NCBI GenBank assembly: GCA_040506775.1 | Contig: JBEVWC010000014.1 | Span: forward strand, 62,001 to 126,000 | Source: Thiodiazotropha sp040506775 | GTDB taxonomy: Bacteria > Pseudomonadota > Gammaproteobacteria > Chromatiales > Chromatiaceae | Length of the DNA: 64,000 nt | Direction of reading: 5' to 3' | Part shown: positions 7,582 to 16,177 of the stretch, one piece after another | Layout of the letters: the number at the start of each line of letters is the position of its first letter | How positions within the stretch are numbered: position 1 is the first letter of the stretch | The notes under the pieces: generated by a model | Databases searched by the model: none | What the model was told of the DNA's origin: nothing | Seen by the model: only the letters and a program-made list of their open reading frames with translations | Position numbers and translations under genes: made by a program

Positions 7582-9140
7582 TGCTCGCCTCCGACGGGTG
7601 TGCAGGTGACACAGAGGTTGCGGGCGAGTCGGTTGCTGGACAACTCCGTCGCCCGGGACTGTGCCTGGGTATGCATGGGCTTGAGTTCCGGTTTGACCGT
7701 TTCGATATACAGGTTCACCTGGCGGGTCTGGGTCGCCATCGCCTGCAGGCGATCACCTACCGGGGCGATCCACAGGGTTGCGGCAATCAGGGCCAGACCA
7801 AACAGGGCGGATGTTGAAAGAGACAGGCCCGCCAACCGGGGAGGTGGGTCGGCTTGCTGTGGCTCGTCGGAGCGCTGGTAGAGCCATCCGGCAATGCGGA
7901 ACAGATAACTGGTTTCGACCACAGTGGCGAGGAGAAATACCGCCAGGCCGATCAGGTAGAGCGGAGCGTCCTGGCTGGCCAGTTCGGAGATCAGGGTGAA
8001 CTTGGCCCAGAATCCGGGAAGCGGGGGCATTCCGACCAGGGACAGGGCGAACAGCACGAACAGGGCGGAACCCAGGGGGGCGGTTCTGCCCAGGCCTTTG
8101 AGTTTTCGCAGCGAGCCGCCCCAGCCGTCGGTCAGCATGAACAGCCCTGATTTCACCACCATGTGGTGCAGTGAAAGGGCCAGGACCGCCAGTAAGCCCC
8201 GGTCATCGGGAAGCGACAGGGCGATGAAGATCATGCCGAGCTGACCAATGGATGAAAAGGCGAGCATGCGCCGCATGTCACGCGCCCGCCAGGCGGCCAG
8301 TTCGCCGCTGATCACCCCCAGGATGCCCAGCAACAGTACGATCTGCAGGGCCTCGGGCTGGTGGAACACCAGGATCAGCAGACGCATGATTACCAGCATC
8401 GCCAGTTTGGAGACGAGTCCCGCGAGAAACGCGGACAAGCGGTGCGAGGCGGTGGCGTAGACCTCCGGCACCCAGGTATTCACCGGGAACAGCTCCGCCT
8501 TGACTCCGACACCGATGAGCATCAGCAGGAAGGCGGTCAGACCCATTTTGTCATTCAGGGTCTCGGGCGCCAGTTCCGCGAGGTGTGCCAGATTGAGGGT
8601 TCCGGTCTGGCTGTACAACAGGGCGATGCCCAGCAGGGTAAAGACCGAACCGATCCCGCTCAGCACCAGGTAGCGAAAAGTGGCCGCATGGGCCGCGGGG
8701 GTACCCGAGGCGGTAATCAGGCCGAAGCTGGCCACCGCCACCAGTTCGTAGAATACATACAGGTTGAACAGATCCCCTGACAACGCCAATCCGGTGGAGG
8801 CGGCTACCAGCAGCAGCATCAGGGATTGGCGACGCGGACTGTCACTGTCCAGGCTGAAAGGCCAGAACAGCAGGCCCAGCAACTGGGTAGCAAAGGCAAA
8901 CAGCAGCGCCGTATCGTCGATATACAGATTGATTCCCAGAGGAGGCGCGAAACCGCCGATGCTGATCGACATGGGCAGGGTGGTATCGCCGATTGCGAGT
9001 TGAGCCAGTATCCAGCAGCCGTAGAGCAGAATCGCCGGACCTACCCAGAGTCCCAGCCCCAGGGTGACGCGCATCAATACCGGCAGCAGGAAAGCACCCA
9101 GCAGCGGCAATACGATGGTCAGGATCGGTGCGTACATCAT
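7578..9140 (-). CDS. MrpD/NuoM-N-like antiporter subunit (MbxH-type)
   Basis: 520 residues with about 14 transmembrane helices. It shows the proton_antipo_M pattern of MrpD: NLYVFYELVAVASFGL (TM5 glutamate), GVGVKAELFPVNTWVPEVYATAS (TM7 lysine), AFSSIGQLGMIFIAL, LHHMVVKSGLFMLTDG and LSLVGMPPLPGFWAKF. The roughly 50-residue C-terminal tail after the last helix is polar and contains two cysteines (NLCVTCTPVGG). The gene overlaps mrpC upstream (ATGA at 9137-9140) and the NuoL-like gene downstream. Role: cation/H+ translocation in the distal membrane arm. Confidence 0.92.
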   Translation of the reverse strand: MMYAPILTIVLPLLGAFLLPVLMRVTLGLGLWVGPAILLYGCWILAQLAIGDTTLPMSISIGGFAPPLGINLYIDDTALLFAFATQLLGLLFWPFSLDSDSPRRQSLMLLLVAASTGLALSGDLFNLYVFYELVAVASFGLITASGTPAAHAATFRYLVLSGIGSVFTLLGIALLYSQTGTLNLAHLAELAPETLNDKMGLTAFLLMLIGVGVKAELFPVNTWVPEVYATASHRLSAFLAGLVSKLAMLVIMRLLILVFHQPEALQIVLLLGILGVISGELAAWRARDMRRMLAFSSIGQLGMIFIALSLPDDRGLLAVLALSLHHMVVKSGLFMLTDGWGGSLRKLKGLGRTAPLGSALFVLFALSLVGMPPLPGFWAKFTLISELASQDAPLYLIGLAVFLLATVVETSYLFRIAGWLYQRSDEPQQADPPPRLAGLSLSTSALFGLALIAATLWIAPVGDRLQAMATQTRQVNLYIETVKPELKPMHTQAQSRATELSSNRLARNLCVTCTPVGGEQ

Positions 9141-9616
9141 GCCTCACCTCCCTGTGATTCCCGGGCCTGCACCGGCAGGGGAGGCAGGGGGCGTTCACCC
9201 AGTGGAGCATCCTGACTGACATCACGCCGGATTCCGGCGGTTGCGGCAATCTCCGCATCCATACGTTCCGCAACCACATCCCGGTCCAGACTGGCGTAGC
9301 GTTGGCGCACTCGGATCAGGATGCTCACGGCCAGGGCCTGAACACCCACGCCGATGACGATCGCAGTGAGTACCATCGCCTGGGGAACCGGATCGACCAT
9401 CCTGGGGTGTTTCGCCAGGTTGGTGATGATCGGCGCCACCGCGTCCCAGCGATAGCCGGCCAGAACCAGCATCAGGTTGGCGCCGGCTTCCGCGATCACC
9501 AGGGCGAGAACCATGCGGAACAGATGGCGCGACAGCACAAGCCCCGCCAGGCCGATCAGGATCAGACCCAGAGCGGTGGCGTGCAGCACGAGTTCCAGGG
9601 TGATACTCGAGATCAT
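9137..9616 (-). CDS. mrpC: MrpC/NuoK-like subunit (MbxG-type)
   Basis: 159 residues. The first 110 are the NuoK/MrpC fold, three TM helices with VIAEAGANLMLVLAGY and DPVPQAMVLTAIVIGVGVQALAVSILIR, the last stretch being highly typical of MrpC. A C-terminal cytoplasmic tail of about 50 polar residues is longer than in most MrpC proteins. It lies between mrpB and mrpD homologues, with 4-bp overlaps at both ends, so the set is translationally coupled. Confidence 0.93.
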   Translation of the reverse strand: MISSITLELVLHATALGLILIGLAGLVLSRHLFRMVLALVIAEAGANLMLVLAGYRWDAVAPIITNLAKHPRMVDPVPQAMVLTAIVIGVGVQALAVSILIRVRQRYASLDRDVVAERMDAEIAATAGIRRDVSQDAPLGERPLPPLPVQARESQGGEA

Positions 9617-10299
9617 TGTTCCGCCTCCGTCTGGGCGAGATTTGACAACAGGCTCGCCAGTTCCGCACCGACCTTCAGGCCAACGGCCAGGTAGAGCAAA
9701 GGCAGGGTGCCGGCGGAGCGTAATTCGCCCAGGGTTCCCTGAAGCATCATGGGTTGCAGGAACTCGCCGCCGTCATACAGTGCGAGCAAACCGATCAGGA
9801 TGAAACTCGCTCCTGCAAAACCCTCGATCAGACTGAGCATGCCGTGGTGAAGGCGAGCGCCGGGACGCGCCAGCAGGGGCAGAAAAAACGCGGCGGCAAG
9901 CATCACGCCACCCTGAAACCCCCCGCCAGGTGTCAAATGGCCGTGAAAAATGATGTAGAAACCGATGGTCATGAGCAGCGGGAACAGCATCGCGCCCCCG
10001 TGACGCAACACGAATCCCCCTTCGGTGAGGGTGCCTGCGGTGGTGTGCCGGCGTCCCAGGATCAATCCTGCGGCGGATGCGGCGGCGAACAGAATCGAGA
10101 GTTCACCCAGGGTGTCGATGCCGCGATAACCCAGAACGACTGAGGTGACGATATTGGCGGCACCGGTCTCCTGAGGGGCAGCGGATTGGATCACCCCGCC
10201 CACCAGCATTGCGGGATTACCAAAATCCAGGCCGCTGACGATAGCCAGCAGCATGAATCCCAGCCCGCCGGCGAACAAAAGCCCCGTGAGATTGCGCAT
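9613..10299 (-). CDS. mrpB: MrpB-family protein with MbhE-like N-terminus (MbxF-type)
   Basis: About 228 residues from the ATG at 10299, chosen because GGGGAGAG lies 8 nt upstream; a longer reading to 10353 lacks this. The N-terminal part (NIVTSVVLGYRGIDTLGELSILFAAASAAGLIL) is the domain that in Mrp sits at the C-terminus of MrpA, in hydrogenase clusters called MbhE. The second half (GGAMLFPLLMTIGFYIIFHGHLTPGGGFQGGVMLAA) is classical MrpB/MnhB. So MrpA is split and its last domain is fused to MrpB, as in Mbh/Mbx clusters. The start lies 4 nt after the preceding stop. Confidence 0.9.
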   Translation of the reverse strand: MRNLTGLLFAGGLGFMLLAIVSGLDFGNPAMLVGGVIQSAAPQETGAANIVTSVVLGYRGIDTLGELSILFAAASAAGLILGRRHTTAGTLTEGGFVLRHGGAMLFPLLMTIGFYIIFHGHLTPGGGFQGGVMLAAAFFLPLLARPGARLHHGMLSLIEGFAGASFILIGLLALYDGGEFLQPMMLQGTLGELRSAGTLPLLYLAVGLKVGAELASLLSNLAQTEAEQ

Positions 10300-10303
10300 C
10301 AGA

Positions 10304-10603
10304 TCACTCTCCCCGCCGGGTGATCGCCCCGGGCCTGTTTTCTCCGCTGCCATCGAGACGCCAGAGTCCCAGACGCCGCAGGGCCAGGGCCAGAATCAGG
10401 CTGCTCAGGCCGGCACCTACCGCAGCCTCGGTCATGGCGACATCCGGTGCCCGCATCAGGGCGAACAGCAATGCGAGCCCCAATGAGACCACCGATGCGG
10501 CGGCAACCGCAGCCAGATGGTTTTTGACCAGCAGCACCATCAATGCAGCGCTCAGCATCATCAGTGCCAGCAGTAAAGCGATCCAGAGTTCCAGGTCAGT
10601 CAT
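10304..10603 (-). CDS. DUF4040/MbhD-like membrane subunit (split MrpA domain)
   Basis: 99 residues, three TM helices and the diagnostic MRAPDVAMTEAAVGAGLSSLILALALRR of the MbhD/DUF4040 domain, which in full-length MrpA is internal. The separate gene is typical of Mbh and Mbx clusters (MbxD). The short polar tail ends with the stop four bases before the MrpB-type start. Overlaps mrpG by ATGA at 10600-10603. Confidence 0.9.
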   Translation of the reverse strand: MTDLELWIALLLALMMLSAALMVLLVKNHLAAVAAASVVSLGLALLFALMRAPDVAMTEAAVGAGLSSLILALALRRLGLWRLDGSGENRPGAITRRGE

Positions 10604-10908
10604 GAGTCAGTGTTTTCCTGCGGGGCTTTTTTCCAGGGTTCCACGCCGGCCGTCAACAGGGCCCGGGCAATGGTGGAGGATCCGAGAGGATTGGTGATCA
10701 GGATCAACAGCCCGATCACCAGGATTTTCGACCACCAGTGGGGAAACAGCAGGGCCACCCCGATCAGCAGGCAGAGCGCCCCCAGGGTCACCGCCTTGGT
10801 GCCCGCCTGTATCCGGTTGTAGACGTCCGGCATGCGAATCAGGCCGATGGCGCCAAACAGGGTGAATGCGGCTCCAATGAGGAGGAAGATGTCCGCGGCA
10901 AGTCTCAT
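10600..10908 (-). CDS. mrpG: MrpG-family antiporter subunit
   Basis: 102 residues, three TM helices with the MrpG/PhaG signature GAAFTLFGAIGLIRMPDVYNRIQAGTKAVTLG and a conserved ITNPLGSSTIARA near residue 75. Small membrane subunit of Mrp cation/proton antiporters. It overlaps mrpF by 4 bp upstream and the DUF4040 gene downstream. Confidence 0.95.
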   Translation of the reverse strand: MRLAADIFLLIGAAFTLFGAIGLIRMPDVYNRIQAGTKAVTLGALCLLIGVALLFPHWWSKILVIGLLILITNPLGSSTIARALLTAGVEPWKKAPQENTDS

Positions 10909-11171
10909 GAGCCGTTCCCCTCGATGGCCCGGGCAATGGCAACCACGCCGACAAAGGCCAGGGTGCCGTAGACCAGTGCCACGTCCAGGTAGAGCGGGCT
11001 GCCGAGCAGCGCTGCCAGCACGACCAGTCCGGAAGTGGTCATCACGGCCAGGGTGTCAGCAGCAATCACCCGGTCCGGAGCGGTCGGTCCGAGGATCAGT
11101 CGCAGCAGGCCCAGTAACACCGCACCGCCCAGCATGAACAGGGCGATGACCTCCAGTTGCGTCAATGTCAT
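10905..11171 (-). CDS. mrpF: MrpF-family antiporter subunit
   Basis: 88 residues, three TM helices, with LRLILGPTAPDRVIAADTLAVMT and YLDVALVYGTLAFVGVVAIAR, both typical of MrpF/PhaF, including the conserved aspartate of GPTAPDR. Cation/proton antiporter subunit, overlapping mrpE and mrpG by 4 bp. Confidence 0.95.
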   Translation of the reverse strand: MTLTQLEVIALFMLGGAVLLGLLRLILGPTAPDRVIAADTLAVMTTSGLVVLAALLGSPLYLDVALVYGTLAFVGVVAIARAIEGNGS

Positions 11172-11695
11172 TTCACAAAGCCTTTCAGGTGTTTTTCGAA
11201 TTGAGCGGTGATGGTCCGGGTCGCTGCATCCATGTCAGTGTCTGGGGGGCAGTCGACCCAGTGAATCGTCAGGGTGTCGTCCACCACGTCCACTGTCAGA
11301 GTGCCGGGTGTCAGGGTGATGGTGTTAGCAAGGATCAGCCGTCCCAGGGGTGATCGCAATTCGGTTTTGACCTGAACCAGTGCGGGTCGGAGTGGCAGCG
11401 AGGGGGAAAGCACACGTCGCGCCATGTCCAGATTGGCCCGGACCAGAGCAATGACGAACACGCCCAGATAGGACAGGAAGGAGGGTATCGCCGATGGGGT
11501 GAAGCGCAGGCCGCCGAAGATGCTCAGGTGGGGTCTGCTGATCAGTGTGACGATCAGTGCCACCATCAGACCCGTGACCCATTCGGCCGGATCGGAGCTG
11601 CCGGTCAACAGCAGCCAGAGGGCGAACAACAGGGCAAAAAGAAACATCCCGCTGGCGAGGTCGCTGGACGTTGATTCACTGGCATTGCTACTCAT
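11168..11695 (-). CDS. mrpE: MrpE-family antiporter subunit, first gene of the Mbx-like operon
   Basis: About 175 residues from the ATG at 11695, preceded by GGATGGAAG; a longer reading from 11740 begins before the likely transcription start. Two N-terminal TM helices (MFLFALLFALWLLLTGS) and a cytoplasmic domain with the family pattern LRSPLGRLILANTITLTPGTLTVDVVDDTLTIHWVDC are MrpE. It opens a run of genes whose order (E, F, G, DUF4040, B, C, D, L-like, H, B, C, D, I) matches archaeal mbxA to mbxN. The promoter candidate lies 54 bp upstream. Confidence 0.94.
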   Translation of the reverse strand: MSSNASESTSSDLASGMFLFALLFALWLLLTGSSDPAEWVTGLMVALIVTLISRPHLSIFGGLRFTPSAIPSFLSYLGVFVIALVRANLDMARRVLSPSLPLRPALVQVKTELRSPLGRLILANTITLTPGTLTVDVVDDTLTIHWVDCPPDTDMDAATRTITAQFEKHLKGFVK

Positions 11696-11748
11696 CTTCC
11701 ATCCACTCTCGGTTGTTTTGCGGCCATGGCCGACGATCAACGCTTACC

Positions 11749-11777
11749 ATTATGAAGCGGCTGTGGCCAAGCTTCAA
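11749..11777 (-). promoter_or_regulatory. Candidate sigma-70 promoter of the Mbx-like operon
   Basis: On the minus strand: TTGAAG (-35), 17 bp, CATAAT (-10), ending about 54 bp upstream of the mrpE start. Good spacing and hexamers; not tested. Confidence 0.5.
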
Positions 11778-12377
11778 TTGGGAGTTCACCGGGCGGCCAT
11801 TAAAAACCTAAATTGTTACCATCACATGACGCCACGAGCTGGAAGGAGTGTCAGGGGCAGCGGACATGCAAGCGACCTCTCACGGACCCCGGGGCGGTTC
11901 TCACTCATACATCGGGTGCCGCCACATCAATCCACTCGGCAACCTCATTCCGGCTATGAAATAACCTGGAATTTTACTTTGTTACCTGAGTTTTCATGGA
12001 TGAATCAGGGGTTTCCTGAAATCATAGTGGATTATAATCGATCTGTAAGGGGCCATTTAAAGAATCCAGGACGAGGTTGCTGAGCAGGGTTCAAAAGTTA
12101 CCATCCGTTTGTGGGCCGCACCATTCTGGAACCTTGCCAATTCGCCATCCAGGACAATGAAGACAGGGTGAGCGCGTGGCTTTCGTCCGCTTTGGTGCGA
12201 GATAGAGCCGTGCGGTCCAACATGGAACGTCACAAAGTCTATTCTCATACAATGTTCATGGGATTTTTCTGATCGCCGAACAACCGTTCCAGCCCTGGAT
12301 GGCAGTTCGGCTTGGGGCATTCACCAAAGCGATGCGACATCATGGAATGGGAAGCGGCGCAACCAAAGAGAGAAAAC
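11778..12377. other. Intergenic region, no gene recognised
   Basis: About 600 bp between the divergent Mbx-like operon and the DUF302 gene. AT-richer than its surroundings near 11940-12060. The open frame at 12057-12320 on the minus strand has no recognisable domain or ribosome site. No tRNA, riboswitch or insertion sequence was recognised. Confidence 0.5.
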
Positions 12378-12767
12378 ATGTACAGCTTTTCCATACAACT
12401 TAACGGCCCGCTGGAAGAGATCGAATCCAGAGTGGTTGAGGCTCTGAAAGCGGAAGGCTTTGGGGTACTCACCGAAATCGATGTGCAGGCCACCCTCAAG
12501 GCGAAACTGGGTGTTGAGCGGCGTCCCTACCGGATACTCGGTGCCTGCAACCCGCCACTGGCTCACAAGGCGATCGACACGGAACCGGATATCGGGTTGC
12601 TGTTGCCATGCAACGTGGTGCTACGCGAGGAAGCCGATGGCACGATCACGGTTGCTTTCATGGATCCGGTTGCGGTGCTGCAGCTGGTCGAGCGTCCGGA
12701 AGTGGAGGGTCTTGCCACAGAGGTCAAACAGCGCCTGCTGAGAGTGCAGGCTTCTTTGCTTGCCTGA
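12378..12767 (+). CDS. DUF302 domain protein
   Basis: 129 residues from the ATG at 12378 (MYSFSIQL), preceded by GAGAG; a longer in-frame ATG at 12312 adds 22 residues with no family match. The sequence shows the DUF302 pattern: ...EALKAEGFGVLTEIDVQATLKAKLGVERRPYRILGACNPPLAHKAIDTEPDIGLLLPCNVVLREE. No signal peptide, so probably cytoplasmic. DUF302 proteins are common in sulfur and metal-metabolising bacteria, but their biochemical role is not established. Stand-alone gene followed by the 190-bp direct repeat. Confidence 0.9.
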   Translation: MYSFSIQLNGPLEEIESRVVEALKAEGFGVLTEIDVQATLKAKLGVERRPYRILGACNPPLAHKAIDTEPDIGLLLPCNVVLREEADGTITVAFMDPVAVLQLVERPEVEGLATEVKQRLLRVQASLLA

Positions 12768-12783
12768 TTCGTGTGATTTCAAT

Positions 12784-13162
12784 TCCTCGTTCCCACGCTC
12801 TGCGTGGGAACGCATACCCTGGCTTTGGAAAATACTTAAAAAACGATTCAATGCAGCTTGCACCTGTCATGTATTCCAGCAACAAGTGCGGGACTGAGAT
12901 CGACTTCGGTAGTCTTAGAACAGACTTTCACGCGGTCAGCCTGCATGGCATGTTGACTGGATTCCAGTGTTTTCCCTCGTTCCCACGCTCTGCGTGGGAA
13001 CGCATCCCCTGGCTTTGAAAAATACCCTTAAAACGATTCAATGCGGCTTGCACCTGGCATGTATTCCAGCAACAAGTGCTGGACTGAGATCGACTTCGGT
13101 AGTCTTTGAACAGACTTTCACGCGGTCAGCCTGCATGGCATGTTGACTGGATTCCAGTGTTT
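12784..13162. repeat. Tandem pair of ~190-bp direct repeats with palindromic core
   Basis: Two copies (about 12784-12973 and 12974-13162), roughly 93-95% identical by eye. Each begins with the palindrome CGTTCCCACGC-TCT-GCGTGGGAACG (12788-12812 and 12978-13002). Each then carries the same stretch through ATTCCAGCAACAAGTG, GACTGAGATCGACTTCGG and TTGACTGGATTCCAGTG. No coding potential. The palindrome could end transcription between the convergent DUF302 and TonB-receptor genes. Confidence 0.9.
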
Positions 13163-13198
13163 ACTGGAAACATGCTGACACTGTCACGAGTATTCTGC

Positions 13199-15451
13199 TC
13201 AAAAGCGATAGATCAAGCCGGCATAGTATTCACGGCCCGGATCGACAGTGATCGTTGCATCCTCTTCGTCGAACACATCATCCTTATTGCTGTCGTTGGT
13301 CATGAATACAGTTTTGTAGTACTGGTTGTCGAAGACGTTATTGACCTTGGCATAGAGTTCCAGGGTCGATTTTGCCAGATTCATTTCATAGCGGGTCTGT
13401 AGGTTGAAGATGCCATATCCACTCATTTCAATCATGTTGGTTTCATCGGCATAGTAGCCTGACCGGGCGTAGGTCTCAGCGATGATCGACCATGCCGGTG
13501 TGATCGCATAAGTGGCGTAGAGATCAATGGTATGACGGGGTGTTCTGGGTAGTTCGTTACCCACGATATCATAGGTTTCGTCAGCCAGGGTGGTGTACGA
13601 GATCTTCACCGGATTGTGTTTCAAGACTTCCGATTTCAGATAGGTGTAGGCCAATGTGAGTGTCAGGTTTTCCATCGTCTGGCTCCTGAGCCAGATTTCA
13701 AGTCCCTGGTTTCGTGCATCACCCACATTATCGAAGACCATCTCATCTCCCGAATAGTAAGTGCCGTCCCGGCGGCCGATGATGTCTTTGTTGTCGGTTC
13801 TGAACAGGGAGACCTCGTACTGCATCGGTGTATTCAACAACGATTCACGACCCTTGAATCCGAGTTCGTAGTTGATGCTGCGCTGTACGTCGATATCTTC
13901 ATTGTTGAGATAATTGCCGCCTCGCACATCGCCGGCATAGAGCTGGTCGACCAAAGGTGTGCGAAACCCGGTGGACACATTCGAGTAGAGCGATGAGTTC
14001 TGTGCGATCTGATAGCTCGCTCCGATCCGGTAGGAGTTCTCCTTGAATCGTTTCTCCCGTTGGGTTTCGGTTGAACTCCAGATTGTCCCGTCATAGTCTC
14101 TGGACTGGATGTCATACTCGTCATTCTGGTTGTCATAGCGCATGTTGAGGGTGGTGGTAAAGCGCGATGTGAGGCCAACCTTGAGTTCTCCATACAACGC
14201 GTTTTTGGTTTGATCATCCTGAGACTTCGAACCTTCACCCTCGTAGTAGTATGTGGTTTGTCCTCGACTCGTCGAAGAATAATCAGCAAGACGTTTACTC
14301 TTGTCTTCATAGTCTCTTCTGGCGTGTTCAAACCCTAACAGATATCCCACGCGATCCAGATCCGCCCGGTATTCCAGCTTCAGCCCGTTTTGTTCGATAT
14401 TCTCCAGGGAGTGGTTGGTATAGGTGTCATTTTCGCCATCGCCATCGGTATCCTGGGGGCTGGATATAAAGTCGTAATCGTCGAGATAGTCATATACGTT
14501 GACCATGAGATTGGAACTGCCGTCAAAATCGTTGCTGTAGGTCAGGTAGTACTTGTCCAGGTCGACATAGTTTTCCTTTTGGAAGGAATCGCGCCCGGTG
14601 CCCCGGGGATTCTCCTCCGCTTCGGTTACACCTTTGGTGGAGCCGCGTTGTTTCTGTTCGTATTTGCGCGTGATATCCACACCTGCGGTGAGATCGCTGT
14701 TGTCGTTCAGGTAGTAGGAGAATTTGCCTCCGACGGATTTGGACCAGAGCGCTGAGTCGATCCAGTAACCGTCGGTATCACGATAGTTGGCGCCCAGGTT
14801 GAAGGCATACTTTTGCGTGCCTTTCTGCATCCTGGCGTTGATGTCCTTGTACTGATGGCTACCGGCTTCCACACTCACCCGGTAGCTGTCCTCGGCAAGC
14901 GGACGTGTGGTGGTGATGATCACGGCACCGGCCAGGGCGGTATTGCCGTACAGATATGACGCCGCACCCTTGATGACCTTGATGCTTTTGATATCGCTCA
15001 TATTGAGGCGGAATTTGCCGCCATTCTGCCAAATAGGGACACCATCGATGATGATTGCAACGCCGGTGTCCTCCCACATGAATTCCTGCTGGCCGATGCC
15101 CCGCATGTGAATTTCCACCACTTCTCCGGGACGCACATCAGAAGTGATACCGGGTATCGTTTGCAACAGTTCATTGATTTGACGGGGGTTGATCTCTTCG
15201 ACCTGTTGCGCATCGATGTAGTTGATGGTGGACACTTCATGGGCACTTGGAGTGATGTCCGTAATGGTGGAAGAATCCACCCGGATGGTTGGGGTCGATT
15301 CAGCCGGCATAGAGTCGGCCAGGGTTGATTCTGGTGGCGTCCCGGCCCATGCAGCGGGATTTGTAATCAGCCCTAATGTGAAGGGCAACAAGTATAGTGA
15401 TCTGTGAAATGTTGGGTGGGTGGTGTCCTTAACCTGGGTCAGATACATCAT
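13199..15451 (-). CDS. TonB-dependent outer-membrane receptor
   Basis: 750 residues from the ATG at 15451, chosen because GAGGA lies 5-6 nt upstream and a signal peptide follows (RSLYLLPFTLGLITNPAAWAG); an open frame extends about 100 codons further upstream without a signal. Plug domain: INYIDAQQVEEINPRQINELLQTIPGI, MRGIGQQEF, GVAIIIDGVPI, IKVIKGAASYLYGNTALAGAVIITT. The rest is a 22-strand barrel ending in YYAGLIYRF with the terminal Phe. It would take up a chelated metal or cofactor across the outer membrane with TonB energy. No cobalamin riboswitch was recognisable upstream, and the substrate cannot be told. A TonB-ExbBD set is not in this window. The Fbp-type importer 2 kb away makes iron plausible. 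Confidence 0.93.
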   Translation of the reverse strand: MMYLTQVKDTTHPTFHRSLYLLPFTLGLITNPAAWAGTPPESTLADSMPAESTPTIRVDSSTITDITPSAHEVSTINYIDAQQVEEINPRQINELLQTIPGITSDVRPGEVVEIHMRGIGQQEFMWEDTGVAIIIDGVPIWQNGGKFRLNMSDIKSIKVIKGAASYLYGNTALAGAVIITTTRPLAEDSYRVSVEAGSHQYKDINARMQKGTQKYAFNLGANYRDTDGYWIDSALWSKSVGGKFSYYLNDNSDLTAGVDITRKYEQKQRGSTKGVTEAEENPRGTGRDSFQKENYVDLDKYYLTYSNDFDGSSNLMVNVYDYLDDYDFISSPQDTDGDGENDTYTNHSLENIEQNGLKLEYRADLDRVGYLLGFEHARRDYEDKSKRLADYSSTSRGQTTYYYEGEGSKSQDDQTKNALYGELKVGLTSRFTTTLNMRYDNQNDEYDIQSRDYDGTIWSSTETQREKRFKENSYRIGASYQIAQNSSLYSNVSTGFRTPLVDQLYAGDVRGGNYLNNEDIDVQRSINYELGFKGRESLLNTPMQYEVSLFRTDNKDIIGRRDGTYYSGDEMVFDNVGDARNQGLEIWLRSQTMENLTLTLAYTYLKSEVLKHNPVKISYTTLADETYDIVGNELPRTPRHTIDLYATYAITPAWSIIAETYARSGYYADETNMIEMSGYGIFNLQTRYEMNLAKSTLELYAKVNNVFDNQYYKTVFMTNDSNKDDVFDEEDATITVDPGREYYAGLIYRF

Positions 15452-15632
15452 GACGTCCTCTTTGTGATTGTGCGGAAACTGGCCAGCACCCAAGCAAAGG
15501 TCGTTCCATCCATCGAGTTGAGACATTTTCAAGGACTTATGCTTTTTGCATTGCAGGATTGGTTCGGTGATATAACCGATGCATCCGTGATATGACGCCA
15601 CAAGACAACAGCACAGGATAAGAAAGACTATG

Positions 15633-15663
15633 TAGCCCGGGTGAAGCAACGCGTAACCCGGGA
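15633..15663. repeat. REP-like intergenic palindrome TAGCCCGGGTG...AACCCGGGA
   Basis: An imperfect dyad TAGCCCGGGTGAAG / GCGTAACCCGGGA. A related copy is at 39861-39891. Such TAGCCCGG..CCGGGA palindromes are widespread intergenic repeats in gammaproteobacteria. Confidence 0.65.
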
Positions 15664-15889
15664 TGGGTCGAAGAGAGGGAACAAGAGAATTCTCAACACA
15701 CGACTGATCAACGCTCATTTCACAAAGCGATTGCCACTCGCTCGGATTCAGGCGTGTCATGAAGAGGAATTCTTGTCATATGCATATCCGATCATAAAAA
15801 TAGAAATAAGTGAATATACCGATTAACCAGCGGGTAATAGACTCTTCCCATGTTTTTACTGAAAGGATCGACATTCAGGAGGAAAACCC

Positions 15890-16051
15890 ATGAATGCCCA
15901 ATCGATGACAGGCCGCTTGCGCAGCGGCACCCCCCAATGGATGAAAAGATTCGCCTGGGCGCTGCCCCTGTTTTTTCTGCTCAAGGGTCTACTCTGGTTG
16001 AGTGTGCCCACGCTGCTATGGTGGGTTAACGGCAATCCGGGTGGTGGATAA
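15890..16051 (+). CDS. Small single-span membrane protein (53 aa)
   Basis: 53 residues starting at the ATG at 15890 with a strong ribosome site (CAGGAGG, 7 nt spacing). The N-terminal 20 residues are polar and basic; residues 21-46 (FAWALPLFFLLKGLLWLSVP...) form one or two short hydrophobic spans rich in Leu and Trp; the tail is GNPGGG. No family recognised. It stands alone between the TonB receptor and rlmJ, about 127 bp before rlmJ and in the same direction. Confidence 0.65.
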   Translation: MNAQSMTGRLRSGTPQWMKRFAWALPLFFLLKGLLWLSVPTLLWWVNGNPGGG

Positions 16052-16177
16052 CAGACCCATGGGGTGATAAGGCGAACTGCGCTGGCGGGTCACTGGACCT
16101 GGACCTGGACCTGGACTGGGGCAGGGGCAGGGGGTAACCTTCCAGTCCCTGTCTATGAGATCCGACCCGGAAGTGCC

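Noticed and set aside
2093..11695. Canonical respiratory complex I (nuo) operon
   Set aside because: NuoA, NuoE, NuoF, NuoG and NuoJ are absent, Mrp subunits are present, and the NuoB-like protein has hydrogenase-type CxxC.
12057..12320. Minus-strand 87-codon open frame as a transposase remnant
   Set aside because: No recognisable domain, ribosome site or terminal repeats.
15452..15760. N-terminal extension of the TonB receptor, and a cobalamin riboswitch upstream of it
   Set aside because: The extra 100 codons precede a signal peptide with its own ribosome site, and no conserved B12-box pattern was recognisable.
16091..16117. TGGACC hexanucleotide repeat as part of the RlmJ coding region
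   Set aside because: The invariant RlmJ N-terminus starts at 16178; the repeat lies upstream and is probably simple slippage.
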